Positions 6,032 to 12,375 of a stretch of DNA of 12,375 nucleotides are shown one piece after another. The DNA is from CAZUFB01 sp048173955 (GTDB lineage Bacteria > Actinomycetota > Coriobacteriia > Coriobacteriales > UMGS124). The position numbers were made by a program, and so were the translations under genes. The stretch's first letter is position 1. Each line of letters starts with the position of its first letter. The stretch spans positions 1-12,375 of the forward strand of contig DBEYOB010000179.1 of NCBI GenBank assembly GCA_048173955.1. The letters are read 5' to 3'. Below the pieces are notes generated by a model. It worked only from the letters and a program-made list of their open reading frames with translations, did no database searches and had not been told where the DNA came from.

Positions 6032-7669
6032 CTATCCGCTGGCTTGCGCTTCCTCCGTCCCGCCGCCCTCTACCAGGTCGAGCAGCTCCTGCTTTGAGTG
6101 GACGCCGAGCTTGTTGTAGATGCGGCGGACGTGCGAGCGCACCGTGTTCTCGCTCAGCACGAGCGTCTCGGCGACATAGGGGACGCTGCGCCCCCGCGCG
6201 ACGAGCGCGAACACGTCGGTCTCGCGGCGGGAGAGGTGCTTGGCGAAGGCGATCTCTCCGATACGGCGGTCGAGCAGGGCCTCGAGCTCGTCGGCGGGCG
6301 TCCCCGGGACGGCGGGCGCGCCCTGGTCCCCCGCGGCGTCCGCCGCCGCATCCCGCACGCCCGTCGGCGCGTCCCCGACGCCCGCGGAGGGCGCCGGATC
6401 CGATGCGAGTACCTCCGCCATCCGCACGGGCGCCTCGTCGCCGTCGCCGGGCAGCGCCGCGAGGCGCCGGCGCGCCAGGAAGAACGAGGCCGACACGATG
6501 AGCAGGTACGTCACGGCGATCACAAAGAGGACCATGTCGGCCGTCCCCGACCAGAACCCTTCGCCGAGCCGCTGCCCCGCGATGTGCCCGACGGCGGAGA
6601 AGCCCACGGTGACGAAGCGCACGACGCCGTTGACGACGCCGCCCGGCGTGCGGTAGTCGTAGGCGGCGTGCGCGATCATGCAGTACAGCAGCATGTCGAA
6701 GAGCGAAGTGCCGGCGCCCACGAGCACCATGACAGCGAACAGGCCACCGGAGCTTCCGCCGGCGCCCGTGACCTGCATCGCCATCGGCAGCACCATGAAG
6801 CCGGCGGAGACCAGGACGAGGGCGACGCCGTACGTCCCGCTGACCGACAGGCGCGAGCGCCTCCGCAGGCACCCCAGCAGGGCGAGCGCCACGACGAGCC
6901 CGACGCCGAGCGCCGCCGCCTGGCCGTCGTTGAAGTCGACGCGGCCGACCACGATGCTCTCGGTGCACCCGTAGACGAAGAAGAACATGAGGGAGCCGAC
7001 CACGGGCCGCCAGAGCACGCCGGCGATCTGCCGCGCGTTGTGGAGGGGAGGAACGGTGGGCTCCTCCGCCTCGCACCGGGCGTTGCGGCCGAGCGACCAG
7101 GCGCACAGCGGCGGCAGCGCGGCGATGGCGGCGATGCGCAGCGCCGGTGACAGCCGGCCGAGCGAACCGACGGCGAAGTAGAGCACGATGCCCAGCGCGA
7201 TGGACAGCGCGATGCACCGCCCCGAGACGTCCGGGCGCTGCATGCCGTAGACCTGCGACCACCGCACGTCCATGAACGCGCTCGTGATGCCGCTCGCCGC
7301 GGCGGCGAGCAGGACGGGGATGTCGGTCTCCGAAAAGGGGCCCTCGAGGGCGGCGACGGGGTCGCCGGCAAACAGGCCGACATAGAGAATCGAGGCGGTT
7401 TGGATCGCGGCGCATACCCATGGCGTCCGCGTGCGCGATGCGGGGAAGCGGTGGACGACCCACGCCCACAGCGGGTGGGCGAGAACGGTGCACACCAACG
7501 AGCAGGTGAAGAACCCGGCGTGGTCGGCGAGCATCCCAGCGGGGATGCCCGCAAGGCCGTCCGCAGGGTAGCCCGAGGGGAGGAACGCCACCGTGCTCTG
7601 GAAGCACAGCAGGGTCCATGCCCAGTAGAACGAGAAGCCCAGAAGCCTGGGTGCGATGCGGTCTGCCAT
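6032..7669 (-). CDS. LuxR-family regulator with an N-terminal MFS-like multi-pass membrane domain
   Basis: 545 residues. The first about 400 form a chain of hydrophobic helices starting at LLGFSFYWAWTLLCF (residues 9-23) and ending near SASFFLAR (393-400), about 12 segments in all. An Ala/Pro/Asp-rich linker (about 403-460) follows, then a LuxR/NarL-type helix-turn-helix at 478-533 (LSRRETDVFALVARG...LSENTVRSHVRRIYNKLGV). This build is abundant in Eggerthellaceae, where such genes often flank exported flavoprotein reductases. I infer that the membrane domain senses a substrate and the cytoplasmic HTH activates the divergent reductase gene at 8110. The start at 7669 is chosen because upstream in-frame sequence is Arg-rich noncoding-like and the family begins just before the first helix; the Shine-Dalgarno (GGGGGA, very close) is poor. 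The ligand is unknown. Confidence 0.9.
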   Translation of the reverse strand: MADRIAPRLLGFSFYWAWTLLCFQSTVAFLPSGYPADGLAGIPAGMLADHAGFFTCSLVCTVLAHPLWAWVVHRFPASRTRTPWVCAAIQTASILYVGLFAGDPVAALEGPFSETDIPVLLAAAASGITSAFMDVRWSQVYGMQRPDVSGRCIALSIALGIVLYFAVGSLGRLSPALRIAAIAALPPLCAWSLGRNARCEAEEPTVPPLHNARQIAGVLWRPVVGSLMFFFVYGCTESIVVGRVDFNDGQAAALGVGLVVALALLGCLRRRSRLSVSGTYGVALVLVSAGFMVLPMAMQVTGAGGSSGGLFAVMVLVGAGTSLFDMLLYCMIAHAAYDYRTPGGVVNGVVRFVTVGFSAVGHIAGQRLGEGFWSGTADMVLFVIAVTYLLIVSASFFLARRRLAALPGDGDEAPVRMAEVLASDPAPSAGVGDAPTGVRDAAADAAGDQGAPAVPGTPADELEALLDRRIGEIAFAKHLSRRETDVFALVARGRSVPYVAETLVLSENTVRSHVRRIYNKLGVHSKQELLDLVEGGGTEEAQASG

Positions 7670-8109
7670 CCGTCCCCCGATGCGCTGCGGCGATGGGCCT
7701 GCGCGACGCCCGCCTTGTGGTGCGGCGCTGCTCGTGCGACGCCGCCGCGCGGCATCGGGCGAACACGCCCGTGGGGCGATTATAGACCATGGCGAACGGG
7801 TTCGGCGCCGACGCGCGCTGCGGCGGTGAGGTGTGCCCTGCATCCAGCGCGACGGCGACCGGTGCGCCGATAACGGGGAGGCGTGCCGGGCCTTTTGGGC
7901 CGCACATGCGTGCCCCCGGTGCAACCGCCCACCTCAACCTGCGCTTTCGAGAAGTTCACTCGTTTCGGGTCTATCGACGCGGGGTCGGTTCGCGGTTAGG
8001 TTGCAGTCGTCCGACGGCGGCGCGTCGGCCTGTCCGGCGGCCCGCATGGCCGCCGGCCGTCGGCCGCGCCGTCGCCTATGCGGGATGCAACCGAAGGGAG
8101 TTCCGCACC
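7670..8109. promoter_or_regulatory. 440-bp divergent control region between the LuxR-type and flavoprotein genes
   Basis: Nothing coding is evident. A perfect minus-strand TATAAT is listed separately. For the plus-strand flavoprotein, the best I can find is TCGACG (7974-7979), 17 nt, TAGGTT (7997-8002), a poor match that would suit an activator-dependent promoter. The heptamer TGCAACC or its complement occurs three times: 7920-7926 (+), 7999-8005 (as GGTTGCA) and 8086-8092 (+). A CGAG-7 nt-CTCG dyad lies near 7948-7962. All operator calls here are tentative. Confidence 0.45.
7779..7784 (-). promoter_or_regulatory. Consensus -10 box for the LuxR-type gene
   Basis: The minus strand reads TATAAT (7784 to 7779), about 110 nt before the start codon at 7669. 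No good -35 hexamer is found 16-18 nt upstream, so the promoter may need an activator, or this may be chance. Confidence 0.4.
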
Positions 8110-9861
8110 ATGGCATTATCGAACATCGCAATGCCCGCGCAGAAGCGCTCCGTCACCCGCCGCGACCTCGTGGTGAAGGGCGGCGTCGTCCTCGGCCTCA
8201 CCGCGGCCGACGGCAGCGCCCTCGCCTCGACGGCCCTCGCCGACGAGGTCGCCGACGCCGCCGCGGACGCCCCGTCGTTCCTCGTCGAGCCCGAGCTCGG
8301 CGAGATCACCGAGACCGTGGACGCCGACGTCTGCGTGGTCGGCCTGGGCATCGCGGGCGTCGCCGCCACGCGCACGCTCGCCGAGGCGGGCGTCAAGGTC
8401 GTCGCCATCGAGAAGTGCGAGGCCCCGCAGGGCCGCTCCGGCGACTTCGGCGCCATCAACGCCAGCTGCACCGAGCGCTACGAGATGACGGGTCTCGACG
8501 TCAACGAGATCGTCGCCGAGCTCATGAAGGAGAGCGGCTACAAGGCCGACGCGCGCGTGCTCAAGGCATGGGCCGCCAACTCGGGCGCCGACCTCGACTG
8601 GTACTTCGGCGCGCTGCCCGACCTGCCCTACCTCGACTCCATCACCTCGCCCCAGCCCGCCGACGCCGAGTACTGGGTCCAGCCCGAGCGCTACCCGCTC
8701 CCCGAGCTGTGGGAGGGCAACGAGGGCGAGTACTACCCGTGCTACCAGACCACGGTGCGCATGTACCCGAGCCATGAGCCGGCCCTCAACGCCAACCTCC
8801 AGATCGCCGAGGACACCGGCAACGTGACGAAGTACATGACGACCACCGCCGAGAAGCTGCTCACCGACGAGTCGGGCGCCGTCGTGGGCGTCGTGGCCCA
8901 CAACGTGACCGACGACTCCTGGATCCAGGTGAACGCGAAGGCGGTCATCCTTGCCACGGGCGACATCTCGGGCAACGCCGAGATGCTCCACTACTATGCC
9001 CCGCAGACCGACGGGATCATGGCCATGTTCCCGCCCACGGCGCCCGACGGCGGCGTGCCCAACACCGGCGACGGCCAGCGCATGGGCATGCTCGCGGGCG
9101 CGGTGCTCGAGGAGGGCCCCTACGCCCCGATGATCCACCACATGGGCGACTGCATGGGCAGCGCGTGCTTCCTCGAGCTCAACCGCAACGGCGAGCGCTA
9201 TATGAACGAGGACGTCCCCGGCCAGCAGCTCGAGAACCAGATCGAGAACCAGCCCGGCCGTGTGAGCTACCAGTTCTTCGACGGCGCGTGGCGCGACCAG
9301 GTGCCGCACTTCAAGCCCGAGCACGGCGCGGTGTGCTACGTCCTCGAGGACGGCGCCATCGAGTCGGGCGAGGTGAACGCCACGCTCACCCACAAGGACA
9401 GCTTTGCCTCCCAGGAGCAGATCGACGCCTCGGTCGAGGCGGGCACCTGTCTGAAGGCCGACACGATCGACGGGCTGCTCGAGGCCATCGGCGCCGACAA
9501 CATCGACATCGAGGCCGCCAAGGCGTCCATCGAGCGCTACAACGAGCTCGCCGCCGCCGGAAACGACGAGGACTTCGGCAAGAAGGCGTCGCGCATGTTC
9601 GCGCTCGAGACGCCGCCGTTCTACGCCTGCAAGCTCGGCACCTCGACCATGCTCGTGTGCATGTGCGGCCTGCAGTCCGACGCCGAGGGCCACACCTACG
9701 ACGCCGACGGCAGCGTGAAGAAGGGCCTCTACGTCGCCGGCAACGTCATGGGCAACCGCTTCAAGGTCCAGTACCCCACCACGGTTCCCGGCATCAGCCA
9801 CTCGGTGTGCCTGACCGAGGGCCGCATCGCCGCCAACACCGCGATGGCCGAGATCGCGTAG
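8110..9861 (+). CDS. Tat-exported FAD-dependent reductase (fumarate reductase/flavocytochrome c-like family)
   Basis: 583 residues; the ATG at 8110 follows AAGGGAG (8094-8100) by 9 nt. A twin-arginine signal (VTRRDLVV, R17 R18, then a hydrophobic and Ala-rich segment with a likely cleavage near ALADE) marks export. The FAD dinucleotide fold is VCVVGLGIAG (GxGxxG, residues 78-83) with the acidic E101 at the end of strand 2; ATGD (282-285), NTGDGQRMG (318-326), RNGERYMNED (359-368) and the C-terminal GLYVAGNVMGNRF...GISHS complete the FAD_binding_2 pattern. There is no CxxCH, so it carries no heme and needs an outside electron donor. The family reduces fumarate, urocanate, hydroxycinnamates, steroids or drugs; this member's acceptor is unknown. 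Relative to Shewanella FccA, the HHTMGG and GANRLGGN catalytic segments read CMCGLQ and RFKVQYPTT, so fumarate is unlikely. Very strong C-ending codon bias suggests high expression. It is divergent from the LuxR-type gene. Confidence 0.92.
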   Translation: MALSNIAMPAQKRSVTRRDLVVKGGVVLGLTAADGSALASTALADEVADAAADAPSFLVEPELGEITETVDADVCVVGLGIAGVAATRTLAEAGVKVVAIEKCEAPQGRSGDFGAINASCTERYEMTGLDVNEIVAELMKESGYKADARVLKAWAANSGADLDWYFGALPDLPYLDSITSPQPADAEYWVQPERYPLPELWEGNEGEYYPCYQTTVRMYPSHEPALNANLQIAEDTGNVTKYMTTTAEKLLTDESGAVVGVVAHNVTDDSWIQVNAKAVILATGDISGNAEMLHYYAPQTDGIMAMFPPTAPDGGVPNTGDGQRMGMLAGAVLEEGPYAPMIHHMGDCMGSACFLELNRNGERYMNEDVPGQQLENQIENQPGRVSYQFFDGAWRDQVPHFKPEHGAVCYVLEDGAIESGEVNATLTHKDSFASQEQIDASVEAGTCLKADTIDGLLEAIGADNIDIEAAKASIERYNELAAAGNDEDFGKKASRMFALETPPFYACKLGTSTMLVCMCGLQSDAEGHTYDADGSVKKGLYVAGNVMGNRFKVQYPTTVPGISHSVCLTEGRIAANTAMAEIA

Positions 9862-9908
9862 GCGCAGAAACCTGCGCGTAGGGGGAAGCACAGTCAAACC
9901 TGCCCCGC

Positions 9909-9955
9909 GGGGCCGGTCGGCGCAAGGCCGGCCGGCCCCGTCTGTCTGTGGTTTC
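9909..9955 (+). terminator. Intrinsic terminator of the flavoprotein gene
   Basis: GGGGCCGGTCGGC (9909-9921) and GCCGGCCGGCCCC (9927-9939) form a 13-bp stem with one G-U pair and a 5-nt loop (GCAAG). GTCTGTCTGTGGTTT follows, which is a T-rich but imperfect tail. It starts 47 bp after the flavoprotein stop. Confidence 0.75.
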
Positions 9956-9978
9956 GCTCATGTTGGCGCTGCGGTGCG

Positions 9979-10015
9979 TTTAGAAAACCGTGCCGGTTGG
10001 TAGAATTACCGGCAC
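9979..10015 (+). promoter_or_regulatory. Promoter of the HEAT-like gene with a perfect dyad over the -10 box
   Basis: TTTAGA (9979-9984), a 16-nt spacer and TAGAAT (10001-10006) make a plausible promoter about 42 bp before the ATG at 10048. GTGCCGGT (9990-9997) and ACCGGCAC (10008-10015) are exact inverted repeats separated by 10 bp, and the -10 box lies in their centre. This is the classical geometry of a repressor operator. A 5' mRNA hairpin is ruled out if transcription starts inside or after the right arm. Confidence 0.55.
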
Positions 10016-10047
10016 ACGATCAACCACATGACGGGAGGGGCGCCCCT

Positions 10048-10638
10048 ATGGCGAACACTGACGGAACGGCAATGGCGAACGAGCGCGACGCCGCGGCGCT
10101 CAAGGCGCTGATCGCGGCGCTGGGAGGGCGCGATCGCAAGGCGCGCCAGAGCTCGGCGCACATGGTGGCCCAGATCGCGAAGGCCGCCCCCGCCGCCGTC
10201 GCCCCCTTCGCCGACGAGGTCGCCGCGGCCGTCGGGCGGCCGGAGGCCCAGACGCGCTGGGAGGCGCTCGACGCGCTGACCTCGGTCGCGGCGGTCGACC
10301 CCGAGGCGGCCTCCAAGGGCTTCGAGGGGGCCGAGGACTGCCTGTACGACGAGGAGTCCGGCCTGGTGCGCCTCACCGCCTTCCGCTACTTCGCCGCGCT
10401 CGGATCGAGCTCGCCGTCGTGGTCGGCCAAGGCGTGGCCCCTCATCGACGAGGCGGTCCAGTGCTACCACGGCGACCCCGAGTTCGACGACATGCTCGAC
10501 GCGCTCTACGCCTTCGCGCAGTCCGACCTCGACGAGGGCGTTCGCGCGGCGCTGGCCGAGCGGATGGGCTTCGACGCGCGCAACGGCCGCGGCTCCGTCG
10601 CCGTCCGCGCGCGCCAGATCGTCGAGGCGCTGCGCTAG
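10048..10638 (+). CDS. HEAT-like helical-repeat protein of unknown function
   Basis: 196 residues, cytoplasmic, with no signal or membrane segment. The ATG at 10048 follows GGGAGGGG (10033-10040) by 7 nt; a second in-frame ATG at 10072 has no comparable site. Paired amphipathic helices run through the protein: about 13-45 (AALKALIAALGGRDRKARQSSAHMVAQIA), 51-64, 68-83 (RWEALDALTSVAAV), 105-118 (GLVRLTAFRYFAAL), 146-158 and 164-196. This is the look of HEAT/ARM-type scaffolds that bind proteins or nucleic acids. Similar stand-alone proteins are known to me from Coriobacteriia only as hypothetical proteins. It appears monocistronic, with its own promoter and a possible terminator, and it faces the slipin gene convergently. 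Residue 70-80 resembles the 'W-A-L-ALT-VA' repeat core seen in DNA-glycosylase AlkD-like folds, but I see no catalytic evidence. Confidence 0.75.
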   Translation: MANTDGTAMANERDAAALKALIAALGGRDRKARQSSAHMVAQIAKAAPAAVAPFADEVAAAVGRPEAQTRWEALDALTSVAAVDPEAASKGFEGAEDCLYDEESGLVRLTAFRYFAALGSSSPSWSAKAWPLIDEAVQCYHGDPEFDDMLDALYAFAQSDLDEGVRAALAERMGFDARNGRGSVAVRARQIVEALR

Positions 10639-10641
10639 CCC

Positions 10642-10670
10642 GGGGCGCCTTCCGCCCCTGCGTTTCTGCG
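10642..10670 (+). terminator. Possible terminator between the HEAT-like and slipin genes
   Basis: GGGGCG (10642-10647), loop CCTTC, and CGCCCC (10653-10658) form a short stem 4 bp after the HEAT-like stop, followed by TGCGTTTCTG. The stem is short and the T-run weak. The two convergent stops are only about 50 bp apart, so it could serve both strands. Confidence 0.45.
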
Positions 10671-10688
10671 GCGTCGCCGGCTGCCCTC

Positions 10689-11660
10689 TCAGCGCTCCTT
10701 GCCCGCCGCGTTGCCCAACCCGTCCGAAAGCGACGTGGGCAAGGTTATCACGGTGCCGCCCGACTTCTTCACGCTCTCGTAGAGCAGGTGCAGCTGGCGG
10801 ATCTTGAGCGCGGCGTCGGGGTCGCCGTACGCCTTGCCGGCGGAGGCGACCATCTCGGCAATCTCCTCCTCCGCGCCGGCGAGCACCAGCCGGGCGTTCC
10901 TCTCGCGCTCCGCCTGCGCCTCGAGCGACATGGCGTCTTGCAGGTCGGCGGGGATCACGATGTCGCGCACCTTGACCGAGAGCACGGCGATGCCCCAGTC
11001 GGCGGTCTCGCGCTCGATGACCTCCTTGAGCTCCTTGTCGAGCTGGTCGCGCGAGAGCGCCACCTCGGCCACGCTCGCCCGGCCGATGGCGTCGCGCAGC
11101 GTGGTCTGCGCCACGTAGAGCACGGCCGAGCAGTAGTCCTCGACCTCGACGCAGGCCTTTTTGGCGTCCCACACCATCCAGAACAGCACGGCGTCGACGT
11201 CGAGGGGTACCAGGTCGCTCGTGAGGGTCTGCTCGGCGCCGAACGGCGTGGCGATGGTGCGCATGTCGACGCGGCACGCCGCCTGCTCGACCACGGGGAT
11301 CATGAAGACCAGGCCGGGGCCCGCCACGCGGCTGAATGCGCCGAAGCGGAAGATCACGATGCGCTCCCACTCCATGGCGATGTGCATGGTCATGGGCGCG
11401 AGCACGCTGAGCACGAGGGCGACGCCGAGCGACCAGACGTTGAAGACCCCGAAGCCGAAGCGCGCCACGACGAGCACGAGGACGAACGCCGCGCATCCGA
11501 GCGCGAGCGAGAACGCCACCGAGCCGAGCCTGGTGGGCTTGGCGGGGACGAACGGGGCGTGGGCGGGGTCCGCGGGGGCTCCCGATCCGCGCGGCGCCCT
11601 CTGGCCTGCGGGGGCCGCCTGCGGCTCCATGGTCACGGTGCAGCGGTTCGCGTTCCTCAT
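10689..11660 (-). CDS. Slipin: SPFH/band 7 (stomatin-like) membrane protein
   Basis: 323 residues. Two hydrophobic helices (about 45-67 and 72-94) precede the SPFH core: EWERIVIFRFGAFSRVAGPGLVFMIPVVE (97-125), a VDMRTIATPF strand, LTSDLVPLDVDAVLFWMVWD (146-165), LRDAIGRAS (188-196), and WGIAVLSVKVRDIVIPADLQDAMSLEAQAERERNARLV (222-259), the last being the conserved coiled-coil entry. This order is diagnostic of bacterial slipins, which assemble on the membrane and are linked to membrane-domain organisation and proteolysis control. Ordinary slipins have about 250-270 residues; here there is a Pro/Ala-rich N-terminal extension of about 40. The start at 11660 is one base after the TGA of the upstream GntR-type gene, so translation is probably coupled; an ATG at codon 11 is an alternative. 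No NfeD-type protease gene, the usual slipin partner, is adjacent. Confidence 0.88.
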   Translation of the reverse strand: MRNANRCTVTMEPQAAPAGQRAPRGSGAPADPAHAPFVPAKPTRLGSVAFSLALGCAAFVLVLVVARFGFGVFNVWSLGVALVLSVLAPMTMHIAMEWERIVIFRFGAFSRVAGPGLVFMIPVVEQAACRVDMRTIATPFGAEQTLTSDLVPLDVDAVLFWMVWDAKKACVEVEDYCSAVLYVAQTTLRDAIGRASVAEVALSRDQLDKELKEVIERETADWGIAVLSVKVRDIVIPADLQDAMSLEAQAERERNARLVLAGAEEEIAEMVASAGKAYGDPDAALKIRQLHLLYESVKKSGGTVITLPTSLSDGLGNAAGKER

Positions 11661-11661
11661 G

Positions 11662-12084
11662 TCAGCATCCCGTTCCCTTGCCGCCCTGCGGGCTCTCCGC
11701 GCGCAGGGCGTTCAGCGTTTGGGCAAAGTGCCGCTCGATGTCGTCGAAGGACATGCCGAGCTCCAGGCACTGGCGGATACCCTCGGCGAGCACGACGTCG
11801 CCCGGCATGGGCTCCTCCGCCGCGTCGGCCGCCCGCCTGGAGACGAAGGCCCCGCGGCCGCGCTTGGAGCTGATGTAGCCGTCGTGCTCGAGGCTCGTGT
11901 ACACCTTGTTCACGGTGTGGTAGTTCACGTTGATGTCGGCCGCGAGCGCCCGTACCGTGGGCAGGCGGTCGCCCTCCCGGTAGTGGCCCGAGTCGATGAG
12001 GTAGGTCAGGCGGTTGCGCAGCTGGATCCAGATGGGGATGCCGCTGTCCTCGTCCACCTCGAACAGGTCCGAATCCGAAGCCAT
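11662..12084 (-). CDS. GntR-family transcriptional regulator, short YtrA-like type
   Basis: 140 residues. A winged helix-turn-helix covers about 17-82: IPIWIQLRNRLTYLIDSG, EGDRLPTVRALAADINVNYHTVNKVYTSLEHDGYI, and the wing SKRGRGAFV. The rest (about 95-128) is a short helical tail, not an FCD, UTRA or aminotransferase domain, which places it in the YtrA-like group. Those usually repress membrane-protein operons, often ABC transporters. Here the gene is followed after one base by the slipin gene (TGA-C-ATG), so it probably autoregulates and controls the slipin. The start at 12084 has AGGTGG 8 nt upstream; an upstream ATG at 12144 lacks a clear site and encodes a non-family extension. A TAAACT on the minus strand (12127-12122), about 38 nt before the start, is a possible -10 without a convincing -35. 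Confidence 0.88.
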   Translation of the reverse strand: MASDSDLFEVDEDSGIPIWIQLRNRLTYLIDSGHYREGDRLPTVRALAADINVNYHTVNKVYTSLEHDGYISSKRGRGAFVSRRAADAAEEPMPGDVVLAEGIRQCLELGMSFDDIERHFAQTLNALRAESPQGGKGTGC

Positions 12085-12171
12085 CGCGTGTGCCACCTGC
12101 CTTCCCTCCGCCGACGGGACAAGTTTACCCCAACCGCCCTCCAATCGCCCTCCCGACGCCTCCGGTCGCGC

Positions 12172-12375
12172 CTATCCGAGCGGGACGTTCACGGTGCAGT
12201 GGCGCAGGAAGATCCCGCCGACGACGACCAGGGGGATGGCGGCGGTGAGCAGGTCGGTCCGGCGCGTGCGGGCGTAGGCCGCCTCGAGCGCGAGCGGGGC
12301 CGCGACGCCCGGCACGGCGAACCCGGCCCACACGGCGCCCGCCCCCGGGCCGGCGAGCAGCTCGGCCACCAGGTC
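12172..12375 (-). CDS. NrfD/PsrC-like membrane subunit, C-terminal end (5' part outside window)
   Basis: Only the last 67 residues are visible; the frame is open to the window edge, and the GTG at 12369 is not a likely start. ELLAGPGAGAVWAGFAVPGVAAPLALEA followed by TDLLTAAIPLVVVGGIFLRH is the pattern of the last two membrane helices of NrfD-type proteins (...TGPLAPLFWVGV..PL.LE...LVLIGGFLLRY...). NrfD proteins anchor multi-subunit respiratory oxidoreductases and exchange electrons or protons with menaquinol. The partner iron-sulfur and catalytic genes would lie upstream on the minus strand, beyond the window. The GntR-type gene starts 87 bp after its stop on the same strand, with no clear hairpin between, so partial read-through is possible. 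DmsC-type anchors are an alternative. Confidence 0.72.
   Translation of the reverse strand, partial: DLVAELLAGPGAGAVWAGFAVPGVAAPLALEAAYARTRRTDLLTAAIPLVVVGGIFLRHCTVNVPLG

Noticed and set aside
5901..7937. A second long minus-strand frame (678 codons) overlapping the LuxR-type gene
   Set aside because: It is Arg/Pro-rich with no membrane helices or HTH; the frame ending at 6032 carries both. It is a shadow caused by GC-rich codons.
8116..9897. A 593-codon open frame on the minus strand opposite the flavoprotein gene
   Set aside because: It is a by-product of the strong C-ending codon use on the plus strand. Its translation is Val/Gly/Leu/His-rich with no family motif, while the plus-strand product is an unmistakable flavoprotein.
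12172..12369. A complete 65-residue small membrane protein starting at the GTG at 12369
   Set aside because: The frame stays open to the window edge, and the sequence matches the last helices of NrfD-type proteins, so it is the end of a longer gene.

Overview
The window is very GC-rich, with codons ending mostly in G or C. Its gene types are typical of the class Coriobacteriia, most likely an anaerobic gut Eggerthellaceae (Eggerthella, Gordonibacter, Slackia or Adlercreutzia relatives). The pointers are a twin-arginine exported flavoprotein next to a LuxR regulator built on a multi-pass membrane domain, a NapG/NapH-type iron-sulfur pair, and an NrfD-type membrane subunit. The genus cannot be fixed from the sequence alone.

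Layout. (1) 1-1187 (+): 3' part of the 23S rRNA methyltransferase gene rlmKL (rlmL). (2) 1430-3332 (+): a two-gene operon for a Tat-exported four-cluster ferredoxin (NapG/MauM type) and a polytopic NapH-type iron-sulfur protein, followed by strong dyads and repeats. No molybdopterin or other catalytic subunit lies beside it in the window. (3) 3601-4332 (-): a HAD phosphatase of phosphoglycolate phosphatase type. (4) 4333-6031: about 1.7 kb without an intact gene. It holds a decayed peptide-binding-protein gene (4948-5562), an AT-rich dyad, and two copies of a 66-bp imperfectly palindromic repeat in opposite orientation. (5) 6032-7669 (-) and 8110-9861 (+): a divergent pair made of a LuxR-type regulator with an MFS-like membrane domain and a Tat-exported FAD-dependent reductase, separated by 440 bp. 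(6) 10048-10638 (+): a small HEAT-like helical-repeat protein, with a perfect dyad over its likely -10 box. (7) 12084 down to 10689 (-): a short GntR-family regulator and a slipin (SPFH/band 7 protein), almost overlapping. (8) 12375-12172 (-): the 3' end of an NrfD-like membrane subunit gene that continues beyond the window.

How it fits together. Most of the recognisable biology is anaerobic respiration at the cell envelope. The NapGH-like pair probably oxidises menaquinol and passes electrons outward. The flavoprotein would reduce an unknown organic acceptor outside the membrane. The LuxR-type membrane protein probably senses a ligand and controls the divergent reductase gene. The GntR-slipin unit looks like a membrane-stress or membrane-organisation module. 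I see no CRISPR array, prophage, transposase, tRNA or rRNA. The best leads for something undescribed are the flavoprotein with its private regulator (substrate unknown, fumarate-reductase active-site residues apparently replaced), the Lys/Ala- and Cys-rich insertion in the NapH-like protein, and the 66-bp repeat family.
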